A stretch of 30,846 bases of DNA from CAIOSQ01 sp044359885 (GCA_044359885.1 JBIKLI010000011.1:1-30846), one strand, 5' to 3'. Numbered from the stretch's first letter, positions 1 through 8,425 are shown. The notes: generated from the sequence alone by a model not told the origin. Made by a program: numbers and translations.

Positions 1-173
1 CGCTCAACGAGAACGCAATCGTGTCGTTTCCTGCGGATCCGGAAACAGTCTGTGTCGCCATGAAGAGGGCACTCCTAGCTGGGCATGTAGCTTTTAGCCG
101 AAAGGGCGCAAAAGCGACAAGGACTAATGTCGCGCGGAAAAGGTTCGCTTTTTCTATGAATTGTGATGTCTAG
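1..173 (+). CDS. Possible C-terminal tail of a glycosyltransferase (5' end outside window)
   Basis: The frame beginning at base 3 is open from the window edge to a TAG at 171-173, about 56 codons. The residues resemble the tail of GT-B/GT4 glycosyltransferases: NENAIVSFPADPETVCVAMK recalls the nucleotide-sugar-side 'EN..L..PGDPEAL..A' segment, and ARKRFAFS near the end recalls the usual 'AR.RFSW' helix. Third codon positions are far less GC-rich than in every other gene here, so the segment may be transferred DNA, or it may simply be intergenic. No catalytic domain is visible. An alternative minus-strand reading (start at 61) exists, so this call is weak. Confidence 0.3.
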   Translation, partial: LNENAIVSFPADPETVCVAMKRALLAGHVAFSRKGAKATRTNVARKRFAFSMNCDV

Positions 174-268
174 ACCGCTGATTCGGATCTATGAATCCGG
201 CCAGGGCAGTTTCGCCCCCCGGCTCCGCCTTTCGATTACCCCTGCGGCCCGCCGCCGCCCCCGCACCC

Positions 269-1138
269 ATGCCCGACCGCCTCCTGCCCGTCCTGTTCGT
301 GCTGCTCTGGTCGACCGGCTGGACGACCGCGCGGTTCGCGTCCGACCATGCCGATCCGCTGACTTTTCTTGCACTGCGGCATGGATTGACGGCCCTGGCG
401 CTGGCCGGTCTGGCCCTGGCGCTGCGGGCGCCCTGGCCGGACGGCTGGCGCGAGCGGGCGCACGGACTGGCCTGCGGGGTGCTGCTGAATGCCCTCTATC
501 TGGGTGGGGTCTGGTGGGCGATCGGACAGGGTGTGCCGGCCGGGATCTCCGGGCTGATCGCGGCGCTGCAGCCGATCATGACCGCCATGCTCGCCCCCTG
601 GTTGATCGGCGAAACGATCCGGTCGCGGCAATGGGCGGGGATCGGCCTGGGCTTCTGCGGCATCGGGCTGGTGCTGTGGCCGAAGCTGGCGGCCGTGTCC
701 GGGCCGGCGCTGGGGGCCGCCTTGCTGCCGCTGGCGATCAACGCCGCGGCCATGCTGTCGGCGACGCTGGGGACCTTCTACCAGAAGCGCTTCCTGCCGA
801 CCGGCCATCCGCTGACCACCCAGACCTTTCAGTTCGCCGCGGCCTGCGCCGTGACCTTGCCGCTGGCCTGGGCGCTGGAGCCGATGCGGCTGGACCCCGT
901 CTGGCAGACCGCCGCGGCCATGGCCTGGGCGGTGCTGGGGACGTCGATCGCCGCCAGTACGCTGCTGCTGGTGATGATCCGCCGCGGAACGGTGGCCCGG
1001 ACCGCGGCCCTGCTCTACCTGGTCCCGCCGCTGGCCGCGCTGCAGGCCTGGATCGGCTTCGGGGAGGCGCTGGTGCCGGTCCAGCTGGCGGGCATGGGCC
1101 TTGCCGTGCTGGGCGTGGCGATCGTCACGCGGCGCTGA
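269..1138 (+). CDS. EamA/DMT-family inner-membrane transporter
   Basis: This 289-residue protein is almost entirely hydrophobic helices and fits the ten-helix, two-repeat EamA (drug/metabolite transporter) plan. It opens with LPVLFVLLWSTGWTTARFAS, the typical first helix with a conserved W-S-x-x-F/W pattern. The 'P..ISGLIAALQPIMTAMLAP' stretch near residue 115 is the usual end of the first repeat, and 'LLYLVPPLAALQAWIGFGE' near residue 250 is the matching segment of the second. Family members export amino acids or other small metabolites; the substrate cannot be inferred. I chose ATG 269 because an upstream ATG at 191 would add 26 Pro/Ala/Arg-rich residues unlike a membrane protein start. It lies in an isolated position, 48 bp before a lipoprotein gene on the same strand. 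Confidence 0.85.
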   Translation: MPDRLLPVLFVLLWSTGWTTARFASDHADPLTFLALRHGLTALALAGLALALRAPWPDGWRERAHGLACGVLLNALYLGGVWWAIGQGVPAGISGLIAALQPIMTAMLAPWLIGETIRSRQWAGIGLGFCGIGLVLWPKLAAVSGPALGAALLPLAINAAAMLSATLGTFYQKRFLPTGHPLTTQTFQFAAACAVTLPLAWALEPMRLDPVWQTAAAMAWAVLGTSIAASTLLLVMIRRGTVARTAALLYLVPPLAALQAWIGFGEALVPVQLAGMGLAVLGVAIVTRR

Positions 1139-1186
1139 CCTGGCCGGACTTTCCTGATATCTTTCTTGCTTTGGAGCGAGATTGCC

Positions 1187-1750
1187 ATGCCGCCGAACCC
1201 GATCTGCAATCCTGGTGTCCTGGCCCGCCGCGGCGCGATCCTGGCCGGGCTGATGCTCACGGCCTGCGCCACCGGGCCGGTCGCGCCGCCGGACCCAGGG
1301 CAGGGCGCGGGGATGTCCGCCTCGTCGCCGGCAAGCCGCGTGGCGTTCGGGGAGTTCCCGGACATCGCGCTGCCGCCCGGCACCGCGATCGATCTCGACC
1401 GCTCGCTGGTCCTGGGCGGCGGGCGGGACTGGACCGGACGGCTGGTCTTCACCGCGCGGGGCGGCATCGCCGAGACCTATGACTATTTCCGCGCCGAGAT
1501 GCCGCGGCTGGGCTGGACCGAGGTCACCAGCCTGCGCGCCGCCACCAGCCTGCTGGTGTTCCACCAGGGCCCCCGGATCGCGACCATCCAGATGGCCGGG
1601 CGCAGCTTCGGCTTCGCGCTGGGCGGCGTCGGGGTCGATCTGACCATGGCGCCGCGCGGCAACGGCGAGGCGCCGGGCACGGGCACCGGGCTGGGGCGCG
1701 GGCGCAGCAGCACGATCGATCAGGCGCCGCTGCCAGCGCCGCGCCTGTGA
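1187..1750 (+). CDS. Small outer-membrane or periplasmic lipoprotein of unknown function
   Basis: The predicted product has 187 residues. The N-terminus carries two arginines (RR), a hydrophobic stretch and the lipobox LTAC with the acylated Cys at residue 27, so it should be exported and lipidated. After a Pro/Gly/Ser-rich linker comes a compact domain that starts FGEFPDIALPPGTAIDLDRS and includes 'DYFRAEMPRLGWTEV', an amphipathic pattern seen in small conserved lipoproteins of alphaproteobacteria. The C-terminus (after about residue 155) is low-complexity Gly/Arg. GGAGCGAG lies 7-14 bp before ATG 1187, supporting that start over the upstream ATG at 1166. It faces leuD tail to tail. I do not recognise a specific function. 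Confidence 0.7.
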   Translation: MPPNPICNPGVLARRGAILAGLMLTACATGPVAPPDPGQGAGMSASSPASRVAFGEFPDIALPPGTAIDLDRSLVLGGGRDWTGRLVFTARGGIAETYDYFRAEMPRLGWTEVTSLRAATSLLVFHQGPRIATIQMAGRSFGFALGGVGVDLTMAPRGNGEAPGTGTGLGRGRSSTIDQAPLPAPRL

Positions 1751-1767
1751 GACCGCGGGGCGGCGCT
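1735..1767. terminator. Candidate shared terminator hairpin between convergent genes
   Basis: AGCGCCGC (1735-1742) pairs perfectly with GCGGCGCT (1760-1767), with a 17-nt loop. The stem straddles the stop codons of the lipoprotein gene and the convergent leuD-like gene. There is no T-run, as is common for high-GC terminators. The long loop makes the call weak. Confidence 0.25.
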
Positions 1768-2384
1768 CAGCGTATCGCCCAGGGCTCGGCGGCGCGGCGG
1801 CGCGCCTCGAAGGCCTGGATCTGGGCGTCCAGCCCCAGCGTCAGCCCCAGCTCGTCGACGCCCTTGAGCAGCATCTCGCGGAAGAACGGCTCCAGCGCGA
1901 AGGCGAGCGGCGCCTCGTCCGGCAGCGCCACCTCCTGCCGCTCCAGATCCACGGTCAGCGCGGTGCCCGGGCGCGCCGCCAGCCGGGCACGCAGATGCGC
2001 GCATTCCGCCGCCGCGAGGCGCACCGGCACGATGCCGTTGCGCAGGCAGTTGCCGAAGAAGATGTCGCCGAAGGACGGGGCCACGATGGCGCGGAAGCCG
2101 GCGTCGCGGAAGGCATAGGCGGCGCCCTCGCGCGACGAGCCGCAGCCGAAATTGGCGTTGGCGACCAGGATCCGCGCCGACCGGAATTCCGGTCGCTCGA
2201 GCACGAAATCGGCGCGCGTCGTGCCGTCCGGCAGGCGGCGCAGGTCATGGAACAGGAAATCGCCGTAATGCCGGCCGCCGCCGCGCGGCATCTTCAGGAA
2301 CCGCGCCGGCAGGATCTGGTCGGTGTCGACGTTCTCGGGCTCGCAGGGGGCCGCGATCGCGGTCAGGCGGGTGAAGGCGTCCAT
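1767..2384 (-). CDS. leuD: LeuD-like small subunit of an isopropylmalate isomerase/aconitase-family hydratase
   Basis: The 205-residue protein is the swivel-domain (small) subunit of a LeuCD-type hydro-lyase. The characteristic blocks are ENVDTDQILPARFL near the N-terminus, NANFGCGSSREGAAYAF in the middle (substrate-binding loop) and APSFGDIFFGNCLRNGIVPV just after it. Length is normal for the family. The ATG at 2384 is preceded by AGGGG at 8-nt spacing. A GTG at 2393 overlapping the leuC stop (GTGA) is an alternative giving three more residues. With LeuC it would hydrate/dehydrate a small di- or tricarboxylate in the cytosol. No leuA or leuB is adjacent, and the gene follows a flavin dehydrogenase, so a role outside leucine synthesis is possible. 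Confidence 0.85.
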   Translation of the reverse strand: MDAFTRLTAIAAPCEPENVDTDQILPARFLKMPRGGGRHYGDFLFHDLRRLPDGTTRADFVLERPEFRSARILVANANFGCGSSREGAAYAFRDAGFRAIVAPSFGDIFFGNCLRNGIVPVRLAAAECAHLRARLAARPGTALTVDLERQEVALPDEAPLAFALEPFFREMLLKGVDELGLTLGLDAQIQAFEARRRAAEPWAIR

Positions 2385-2389
2385 CTCGC

Positions 2390-3754
2390 TCACCCCTGCG
2401 CCCGGATGTCGACCAGCCGCCCGGCCAGCGCGGCGGCGGCGGCCATGGCCGGGCTCATCAGATGGGTGCGCACACCCTTGCCCTGGCGGCCCTCGAAGTT
2501 GCGGTTGGAGGTCGAGGCGATCCGCTCCAGCGGCCGGCCAGTCTCGCCGTTGATGCCCACGCACATCGAACAGCCGGCGTGGTGCCATTCGAAGCCCGCG
2601 CCAAGGAAGATCCGGTCCAGCCCCTCGGCTTCGGCCTGGGCCTTGACCAGGCCCGAGCCGGGCACGACCAGGGCCGGCACGCGCGCCTTGCCGCGGCGCG
2701 CGACGGCGGCGGCGGCGCGCAGATCCTCGATCCGGCTGTTGGTGCAGCTGCCGATGAAGACGCGGTCGATCGCGAGGTCGGTCAGGCGCGTGCCCGGCGA
2801 CAGCCCCATATAGGCCAGCGCCTGGGGCTTGGCGTCGGGCACGACCGCGTCGATCGGCAGCGCGTCCTCGGGGCTGGTGCCCCAGGTCACCATCGGCGCG
2901 ATCGTGGCGGCGTCGATCGCCACCTCGCGGTCGAAGGCGGCCCCGGGGTCGGAGGGCAGCGCGCGCCAGATCTCCAGCGCCCGGTCCCAATCCGCGCCCG
3001 AGGGGGCCAGCGGCCGCCCTGCGACATAGGCGAAGGTCGTGTCGTCGGGCGCGACCAGCCCGGCGCGCGCGCCGGCCTCGATGGACATGTTGCAGACCGT
3101 CAGCCGTCCCTCGACCGACAGGGCACGGATGGCGGCGCCGGCGAATTCGACCACATGCCCGACCGCGCCGCCGGCGCCGATGCGCGCGATCACCGCCAGC
3201 ACGATGTCCTTGGCCGAGACGAAGGGGCCGGGCGTGCCGTCGATCGCGATCCGCATCCGGCGGGGGCGCGCCTGCCACAGCGTCTGCGTCGCGAGCACGT
3301 GCAGGTTCTCGGACTGGCCGATGCCGAAGGCGAGCGCGCCCAGCGCCCCGTGGCTCGACGTATGGCTGTCGCCGCAGACCAGGGTCAGGCCCGGCAGGGT
3401 GATGCCCTGCTCGGGACCGACGACATGGACGATGCCCTGGCGGATGTCGTCGAGGGCAAAGCTCTCGATCCCGGTCTCGGACAGGTTGCGCGCCAGCGTC
3501 TCGATCATCGCGCCGATCTCGGGCGTCGCGGCATCGGCGGCGCGGCGCGACCGGGTCGGGACGTAATGGTCGGGGACGCCGAAATTCTGCCGCGGCCGGC
3601 GCAGCGTCAGGCCGCGGTCGCGCAGCATCGCGAAGGCGTGGAAGGAGCCGTCATGGACGATGTGGCGATCGACGTAGAGCAGCGTCTGGTCGCCGCGGGT
3701 CAGCACCACATGGCTGTCCCAGATCTTGTCGAAGAGCGTGCGCGGCGCGGGCAT
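2390..3754 (-). CDS. leuC: LeuC-like large subunit, [4Fe-4S] hydratase (divergent paralogue)
   Basis: This 454-residue protein is an aconitase-superfamily large subunit. It starts MPAPRTLFDKIWDSHVV, has DRHIVHDGSFHAF and the GDSHTSSHGALGALAFGIG block. The iron-sulphur ligands are visible as the Cys of FIGSCTNSRIEDL and the pair in AGCSMCVG. Family-typical ASTSNRNFEGRQGKG closes the protein. Several usual leucine-pathway positions differ: DHYVPT instead of DHNVPT, and NGETGRPLERIAS where LeuC normally has a PGERCAS segment. This suggests one of the LeuC paralogues that act on other substrates (inference). The stop lies 5 bp before the leuD ATG and overlaps an alternative leuD GTG. The FAD dehydrogenase gene ends 35 bp upstream, so all three are probably one operon. 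Confidence 0.85.
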   Translation of the reverse strand: MPAPRTLFDKIWDSHVVLTRGDQTLLYVDRHIVHDGSFHAFAMLRDRGLTLRRPRQNFGVPDHYVPTRSRRAADAATPEIGAMIETLARNLSETGIESFALDDIRQGIVHVVGPEQGITLPGLTLVCGDSHTSSHGALGALAFGIGQSENLHVLATQTLWQARPRRMRIAIDGTPGPFVSAKDIVLAVIARIGAGGAVGHVVEFAGAAIRALSVEGRLTVCNMSIEAGARAGLVAPDDTTFAYVAGRPLAPSGADWDRALEIWRALPSDPGAAFDREVAIDAATIAPMVTWGTSPEDALPIDAVVPDAKPQALAYMGLSPGTRLTDLAIDRVFIGSCTNSRIEDLRAAAAVARRGKARVPALVVPGSGLVKAQAEAEGLDRIFLGAGFEWHHAGCSMCVGINGETGRPLERIASTSNRNFEGRQGKGVRTHLMSPAMAAAAALAGRLVDIRAQG

Positions 3755-3789
3755 GACGGGATCCGGGGCGGCGGGACGATGGGCAGCGG

Positions 3790-5193
3790 CTACGCCGATC
3801 CCATGGCCAGGCGCGCCGCGCCGATCCCGGCGGCGCGTCCCAGCACGGTGGCGGTCAGCAGCCCGTTGCCCGAAAGATAGCCCCAGCGCGACGGACCGGA
3901 CAGGCCGCGCGCGGCGCCGCCGCCGGCGAAGAGATTGGGCAGCGCGTCGCCGCCGGACCGCAGGACCCGCGCGCCGGGATCGACCACCAGCCCGCCCTGG
4001 GTATGGTAGAGCGCGCCGGTGACACGAACCCCGCAGAAAGGCGGCGTCAGCGGCGCCGTGCCCGAAAATCGGCGACCGAACCGGTCGGTCCCGCCCTCCG
4101 CGCGCAGGGCCTCGACCTCGGCGAGCGTCCGGGCGAGCGCCGCCTCGGGCAGGCCGAGCGCCTGCGCCAGGCCCTCGATCGTGTCCGCCTTGCGGATGCC
4201 GCCCAGCGCCAGCACCTCCTGATAGTCGGTGAAGCCCAGCACCGGCGCCTCGCGCGCGGCGTCGAAGATCGTCCAGGCCAGCCGGCCGGGCTGGCGCACG
4301 ACCTCGACCGCCTGCTCGGAATAGCCGGCGGCCTCGTTCGAGAACCGCTCGCCCGACGCGTTGACCTGGAAGCCGCCGCCGGTGATCAGCCCCCAGGTCA
4401 TGGTGTTGCCGTGCGGATGCGCGACCGCGCCATGGCCCTGATAGGCGCCCATGTCGGCGAGGGCGGCCCCCAGCGCCGCGCCCCAGCGCACCGCGTCGCC
4501 GGTGTTGCCGGCATGGCCCGCGTAGTCGGCCTCGGCGATCTCGGGAATATGGCGGCGCAGCATGTCCCTGTCGCCGCCGAAACCGTTGCAGGCCAGAACC
4601 AGCGCGCGGCAGCCCACGGTCTCGCGCGCGCCGTCGGGGCGCACGACGCCGACGGCGCGCACGCGACCGTCGGGCTCGGCGTAGAGATCCGCGACCCTGG
4701 CGCCGGCCAGGATGTCGATGCCGCGCCGCGCGACGGCGGCCAGCAGCGCCGATTGCAGCTCGCGCCCCGAACGATGCGGAGTCCCGTGCATGCGCAGCCG
4801 GCTGTGGCCCGGATAGAGGAAGCCCTCGACCAGCGACAGGACCACGTCGTGGCGCTCCATCAGCCAGGCGACGGCCGGGCCCGAGGCGCGCGCGACGGCC
4901 AGCGCCATGGCGGCGTCGGTCTGGCCGCGCGCCTTGGCCAGGATGTCGGCGGCGAAGAGCTCGGGCGTGTCGTCGATCCCCAGCGCCGCCTGCAGCGCCG
5001 TGCCGGCGGCGGGGATCAGCCCGGTCGAAAGCGCGGTGCTGCCGGCCGGGACGGCGTCGCGCTCCAGCACCAGCGTCTCGGCGCCGGCCTCGGTCGCGGC
5101 CAGCGCGGCGCACAGGCCGCAGGCACCGGCGCCGACCACGACGACGGGCAGTTCGGCGTCGACGCGCGCGGCCTCGGCGGGCAGGACAGGCAT
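3790..5193 (-). CDS. FAD-dependent dehydrogenase of the fumarate reductase/tricarballylate dehydrogenase family
   Basis: The 467-residue protein begins with an ADP-binding Rossmann motif, VVVVGAGACGLCAALAATEA, followed by the acidic ribose-binding VLERD. A capping domain holds 'TWGLITGGGFQVNASGERFSN', the region that in this family places substrate under the flavin. The C-terminal FAD segment is 'NLFAGGGAARGLSGPSRWGY' followed by LSGNGLL. Members reduce or introduce a C=C bond next to a carboxylate (fumarate, tricarballylate, 3-ketosteroid). No signal peptide is seen, so it is cytosolic. The gene lies 22 bp after the Anbu gene and 35 bp before leuC. A desaturase paired with an aconitase-type hydratase would make a sensible two-step carboxylate route (inference). 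The exact substrate cannot be read. Confidence 0.8.
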   Translation of the reverse strand: MPVLPAEAARVDAELPVVVVGAGACGLCAALAATEAGAETLVLERDAVPAGSTALSTGLIPAAGTALQAALGIDDTPELFAADILAKARGQTDAAMALAVARASGPAVAWLMERHDVVLSLVEGFLYPGHSRLRMHGTPHRSGRELQSALLAAVARRGIDILAGARVADLYAEPDGRVRAVGVVRPDGARETVGCRALVLACNGFGGDRDMLRRHIPEIAEADYAGHAGNTGDAVRWGAALGAALADMGAYQGHGAVAHPHGNTMTWGLITGGGFQVNASGERFSNEAAGYSEQAVEVVRQPGRLAWTIFDAAREAPVLGFTDYQEVLALGGIRKADTIEGLAQALGLPEAALARTLAEVEALRAEGGTDRFGRRFSGTAPLTPPFCGVRVTGALYHTQGGLVVDPGARVLRSGGDALPNLFAGGGAARGLSGPSRWGYLSGNGLLTATVLGRAAGIGAARLAMGSA

Positions 5194-5215
5194 CGCGCGG
5201 CGCCGGGATCCGGGC

Positions 5216-5965
5216 CTACCGCCCGCCCCCGGCCCAGTCGGGACGCGGGATGGCGCGGTAGGCCTCGCGCAGCGCCGAGGACCATTGCTCGCTGATCTGG
5301 CGGAAATAGGGATCGTCGCCGTGGATGCGGCGGCGGATGTCGACGCGGCATTCGTCGCGGCGATAGACCAGAAGATCGATCGGCAGGCCGACCGACAGGT
5401 TGGAGCGCAGCGTCGAGTCCATCGACACCAGCACCAGCTTGATGGCGTCGTAGAGCGGCGTGTCGTAGCGCGCGGCGCGATCGAGGATCGGCTTGCCGTA
5501 TTTGTGCTCGCCGACCTGCAGGAAGGGCGTCTCCTCGGTGGCCTCGATGAAATTGCCGGCCGAATAGATCTGGAACAGCCGCATGCGCCGGCCCGTCACC
5601 TGGCCCGCCAGCAGGATCGAGACGTCGAAGGCGATCCCCTGCGCGCGCATCGCCTCGCCATGGGCGGCGAAGGCCTTGCGGATCGCCTCGCCGACCAGCT
5701 GGGCGGTGGCGAACATGCTGGGCGTGGTCGCGAGCGAGAAGCGGCCGTCCAGCGTCTCGCTGGCGAAGCCTTCCTGCACCATGTTGACCACGATCTGGCT
5801 GAGCGAGAGGTTGCCCGCCGTCATCATGCACACCAGCCGCTCGCCGGGCTGCTCGACGACATGCATCTTGTTGAACGTCGAGATGTTGTCGACGCCCGCG
5901 TTGGTCCGGGTGTCGGAGAGCAGCACCAGCCCCTCGGCGAGGCGCAGCCCGACGCAATAGGTCAT
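5216..5965 (-). CDS. anbu: Anbu-type proteasome-like peptidase
   Basis: The 249-residue protein begins MTYCVGLRLAEGLVLLSDTR, which places a threonine directly after the initiator Met. The proteasome-fold active-site pattern is visible: Thr2 nucleophile, Asp18 and Lys33 (FNKMHVV), followed by MTAGNLSLSQ where beta-type subunits have a Gly-rich turn. Length and the downstream 'FQIYSAGNFIEATEETPFLQ' segment fit Anbu, the bacterial ancestral beta-subunit family, rather than HslV (about 175 residues). Established knowledge: anbu genes cluster with alpha-E, circularly permuted ATP-grasp and transglutaminase-like genes, and are thought to act with peptide-ligase-like modification. Here the first two are upstream on the same strand (92 bp gap to alpha-E) but no transglutaminase gene is present. 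Confidence 0.88.
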   Translation of the reverse strand: MTYCVGLRLAEGLVLLSDTRTNAGVDNISTFNKMHVVEQPGERLVCMMTAGNLSLSQIVVNMVQEGFASETLDGRFSLATTPSMFATAQLVGEAIRKAFAAHGEAMRAQGIAFDVSILLAGQVTGRRMRLFQIYSAGNFIEATEETPFLQVGEHKYGKPILDRAARYDTPLYDAIKLVLVSMDSTLRSNLSVGLPIDLLVYRRDECRVDIRRRIHGDDPYFRQISEQWSSALREAYRAIPRPDWAGGGR

Positions 5966-6057
5966 GTCGAATCCGCCTTCGTGTCCGCGTACCGGTCGCG
6001 AAACTGGGCCACATCGCCGTCCGGAGCAAGCCTCCCGCCAGCGACCCGCACCGGCCG

Positions 6058-6999
6058 TCAGCTGAGATACTGCTTCGTGATCTCGCCGCCGAGCACGATG
6101 TTCCGGTCGATGAAGCCGGTCAGGAATTCGTGCAGGCCCTGGCGGAAGATGTCGTCGATGCGCCCGTAGCGCAGCTCGGCATGCATCAGCCCGGCGAGGC
6201 GGTGGCATTCGCCGCGCCGGCCGTCGGAACCGGCGAGCAGGTCGAGATGGCGCGACAGGTCGAAGCAGCACGAGACCAGCGAGCGCGGCATCTCCGGGCG
6301 CAGTATCAGCAGGTCGGCGACCAGCCGCGGCTGCAGCCGGTCGCGATAGACCCAGTGATAGGCGCGCTGGGCCGAGACCGAGCGCAGGATCGAGGTCCAC
6401 TGGTAGTAGTCGCGCGTGTCGCCGGCGCCGTCGGCGCGCGGCAGCAGCGCCTGGTGCTTGACGTCGAGGATGCGCGCGGTGCTGTCGGCGCGCTCGATCG
6501 CCATGCCCAGCCGCGTGAACCAGTAGGCGTCGTTGCGCAGCATCGTGCCCAGCGCCGCGCCACCGAAGCGCAGCGAGCGCTCCTTCACCCATTCCAGGAA
6601 GCGGCGCAGGTTCTCGGCCGCGAAATCCTCCTCGCGCAGGGTGCGAGCCTCGAGCCAGGCCGAGTTCACCGCCTCCCACATGTCGGTGGTGATGCCCGTG
6701 CGGTCGGCGCGCGCGTTGCGCCGCGCCATCTCCAGGCAGGCGAGGATCGAGGACGGGTTGCCGGGATCGCGGGTCAGGTGGTCGATCACCGCCTGCGCGC
6801 TCGGCGCGCGGCCGGTCGCGGCGAAGCTCGCCTCGCAGCCCGCGGCGACGATGGTCGAGCGCCATTCGCTCTCGTCGCCGCCGGCTTCCTGCGACAGGCT
6901 GGCCATGCGCAGACCGACGTCGAGCAGCCGCGCGAGGTTCTCGCTGCGCTCGATGTAGCGGGCCAGCCAGAAGAGATTGTCGGCGGTGCGGCTCAGCAT
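6058..6999 (-). CDS. Alpha-E domain protein (DUF403)
   Basis: This 313-residue, mostly helical protein starts MLSRTADNLFWLARYIERSE, the hallmark opening of alpha-E proteins. Later segments such as LGTMLRNDAYWFTRLGMAIE and ADSTARILDVKHQALLP repeat the same helical theme, with conserved R/E residues in ER(S/A)(E/D) motifs. The function is unknown; the family nearly always sits next to a circularly permuted ATP-grasp enzyme and often Anbu, and is proposed to assist a peptide or amide-ligation pathway. Here it begins 10 bp after the ATP-grasp stop, clearly in one transcription unit. The start is fixed by family alignment and the short spacing. Confidence 0.88.
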   Translation of the reverse strand: MLSRTADNLFWLARYIERSENLARLLDVGLRMASLSQEAGGDESEWRSTIVAAGCEASFAATGRAPSAQAVIDHLTRDPGNPSSILACLEMARRNARADRTGITTDMWEAVNSAWLEARTLREEDFAAENLRRFLEWVKERSLRFGGAALGTMLRNDAYWFTRLGMAIERADSTARILDVKHQALLPRADGAGDTRDYYQWTSILRSVSAQRAYHWVYRDRLQPRLVADLLILRPEMPRSLVSCCFDLSRHLDLLAGSDGRRGECHRLAGLMHAELRYGRIDDIFRQGLHEFLTGFIDRNIVLGGEITKQYLS

Positions 7000-7009
7000 G
7001 GCTGTCCCC

Positions 7010-8425
7010 TCACGCCTCGATGACCCAGGTGTCCTTGGTGCCGCCGCCCTGGCTGGAATTGACGACCAGCGAGCCTTCGCGCAGCGCCACGCGGGTCAGC
7101 GCGCCGGGCACCAGGCGGATCTCCTTGCCGACCAGCAGATAGGGGCGCAGGTCGACATGGCGCGGCGCCACGCCCGACTCGACGAAGGTCGGGCAGGTCG
7201 ACAGCGCCAGCGTCGGCTGGGCGATGTAGCCCTCCGGCTTCGCGCGCAGCCGCGCGGCGAATTCGGCGCGCTCGGCCGCCGTGGCGTGCGGCCCGACCAG
7301 CATGCCGTAGCCGCCGGACCCGGCGACGTCCTTCACCACCAGCTCGCCGAGATGGTCGAGCGCGTAGGCGAGGCCCTCCGGCTCGCTGCAGCGCCAGGTC
7401 GGCACGTTCTTCAGGATCGGTTCCTCGCCCAGATAGAAGCGGATCATCTCGGGCACGAAGGTGTAGACGGCCTTGTCGTCGCTGATGCCCGCGCCGGGCG
7501 CGTTGGCGATGGTGACGTTGCCGGCGCGATAGGCCTCCATGATCCCCGGCACGCCCAGGACCGAATCGGGCCGGAAGACGCGCGGATCGAGGAACGCGTC
7601 GTCGATCCGGCGATAGAGCACGTCGACGCGGCGCAGCCCGCGGGTGGTGCGCATGTAGACGACCAGATCCTGGACCGTCAGGTCGACGCCCTCGACCAGT
7701 TCGATGCCCATTTCGTCGGCAAGGAAGGAATGCTCGTAATAGGCGCTGTTGAACTGGCCCGGCGTCAGCAGCGCCACCGCGGGATCGCCCTTGCAGTTGG
7801 CCGGTGCCACCGAGCGCAGCGTGTCGAGCAGCAGATCGGGATAGTGCGAGACCGGCCGCACGCGGCATCGGGTCAGCAGGTCGGGGAAGAGCCGCGTCAT
7901 CGCCTCGCGGTTTTCCAGCATGTAGGACACGCCCGAGGGCGTGCGGCAATTGTCCTCGAGCACGTAGAACTCGTCGGCCGAGACCCGCACGACGTCGATG
8001 CCCGCGACATGGGTATAGACGTCGCGCGCGACCGGCAGATCCTTCATCGCGGCGAGGAAGCCGGGATTGCGAAGGACCAGATCCGCCGGGATGCGGCCGG
8101 CGCGCAGGAAGTCCTGGGCGGCGTACATGTCGGCGATGAAGGCGTTGAGCGCCTTGACCCGCTGGGTCAGGCCGCGGGACAGCACATCCCATTCGCGCCC
8201 GTCGAGCACGCGCGGGATCACGTCGAAGGGGATGAGCCGCTCGGGATCGCCGCCCTCGGTGTAGACGGCGAAGGTGATGCCGGTGCGGCGGAAGAGGAAC
8301 TCGGCCTCGCGCCGCTTGGTCTCGATGGTCGCGCGCGGCGTCGCCGCCAGCCAGTCGCGGATCCGCGCATATTGGGGCCGGCAGGATTGCGGCCCGCCCA
8401 TCTCGTCGAACGCCTCGCCCGCCAT
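7010..8425 (-). CDS. Circularly permuted ATP-grasp protein (DUF404/DUF407)
   Basis: The protein has 471 residues. N-terminal features include FRRTGITFAVYTEGGDPERL and IPFDVIPRVLDGREWDVLSR, which are typical of the permuted ATP-grasp family. The mid-region EFYVLEDNCRTPSGVSYMLE and later LGELVVKDVAGSGGYGMLVG (Lys and Gly-rich ATP loop) are the nucleotide- and metal-binding blocks. The C-terminus LVVNSSQGGGTKDTWVIEA carries the conserved SQGGG(T/S)KDTWV signature. Such enzymes are expected to ligate carboxylates to amines using ATP, but no product is known. It is the first gene of the minus-strand run, opposite glxB across a 327-bp non-coding region. GGGAG lies about 5-9 bp upstream of the ATG. 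Confidence 0.9.
   Translation of the reverse strand: MAGEAFDEMGGPQSCRPQYARIRDWLAATPRATIETKRREAEFLFRRTGITFAVYTEGGDPERLIPFDVIPRVLDGREWDVLSRGLTQRVKALNAFIADMYAAQDFLRAGRIPADLVLRNPGFLAAMKDLPVARDVYTHVAGIDVVRVSADEFYVLEDNCRTPSGVSYMLENREAMTRLFPDLLTRCRVRPVSHYPDLLLDTLRSVAPANCKGDPAVALLTPGQFNSAYYEHSFLADEMGIELVEGVDLTVQDLVVYMRTTRGLRRVDVLYRRIDDAFLDPRVFRPDSVLGVPGIMEAYRAGNVTIANAPGAGISDDKAVYTFVPEMIRFYLGEEPILKNVPTWRCSEPEGLAYALDHLGELVVKDVAGSGGYGMLVGPHATAAERAEFAARLRAKPEGYIAQPTLALSTCPTFVESGVAPRHVDLRPYLLVGKEIRLVPGALTRVALREGSLVVNSSQGGGTKDTWVIEA

Noticed and set aside
1..61. Minus-strand start (ATG at 61, AGGAG upstream) giving a peptide with GSAGNDTI, like an RTX calcium-binding repeat.
   Set aside because: Only 20 codons are in the window, and the motif is too short. 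The overlapping plus-strand frame resembles a glycosyltransferase tail over a longer stretch, and both cannot be right.
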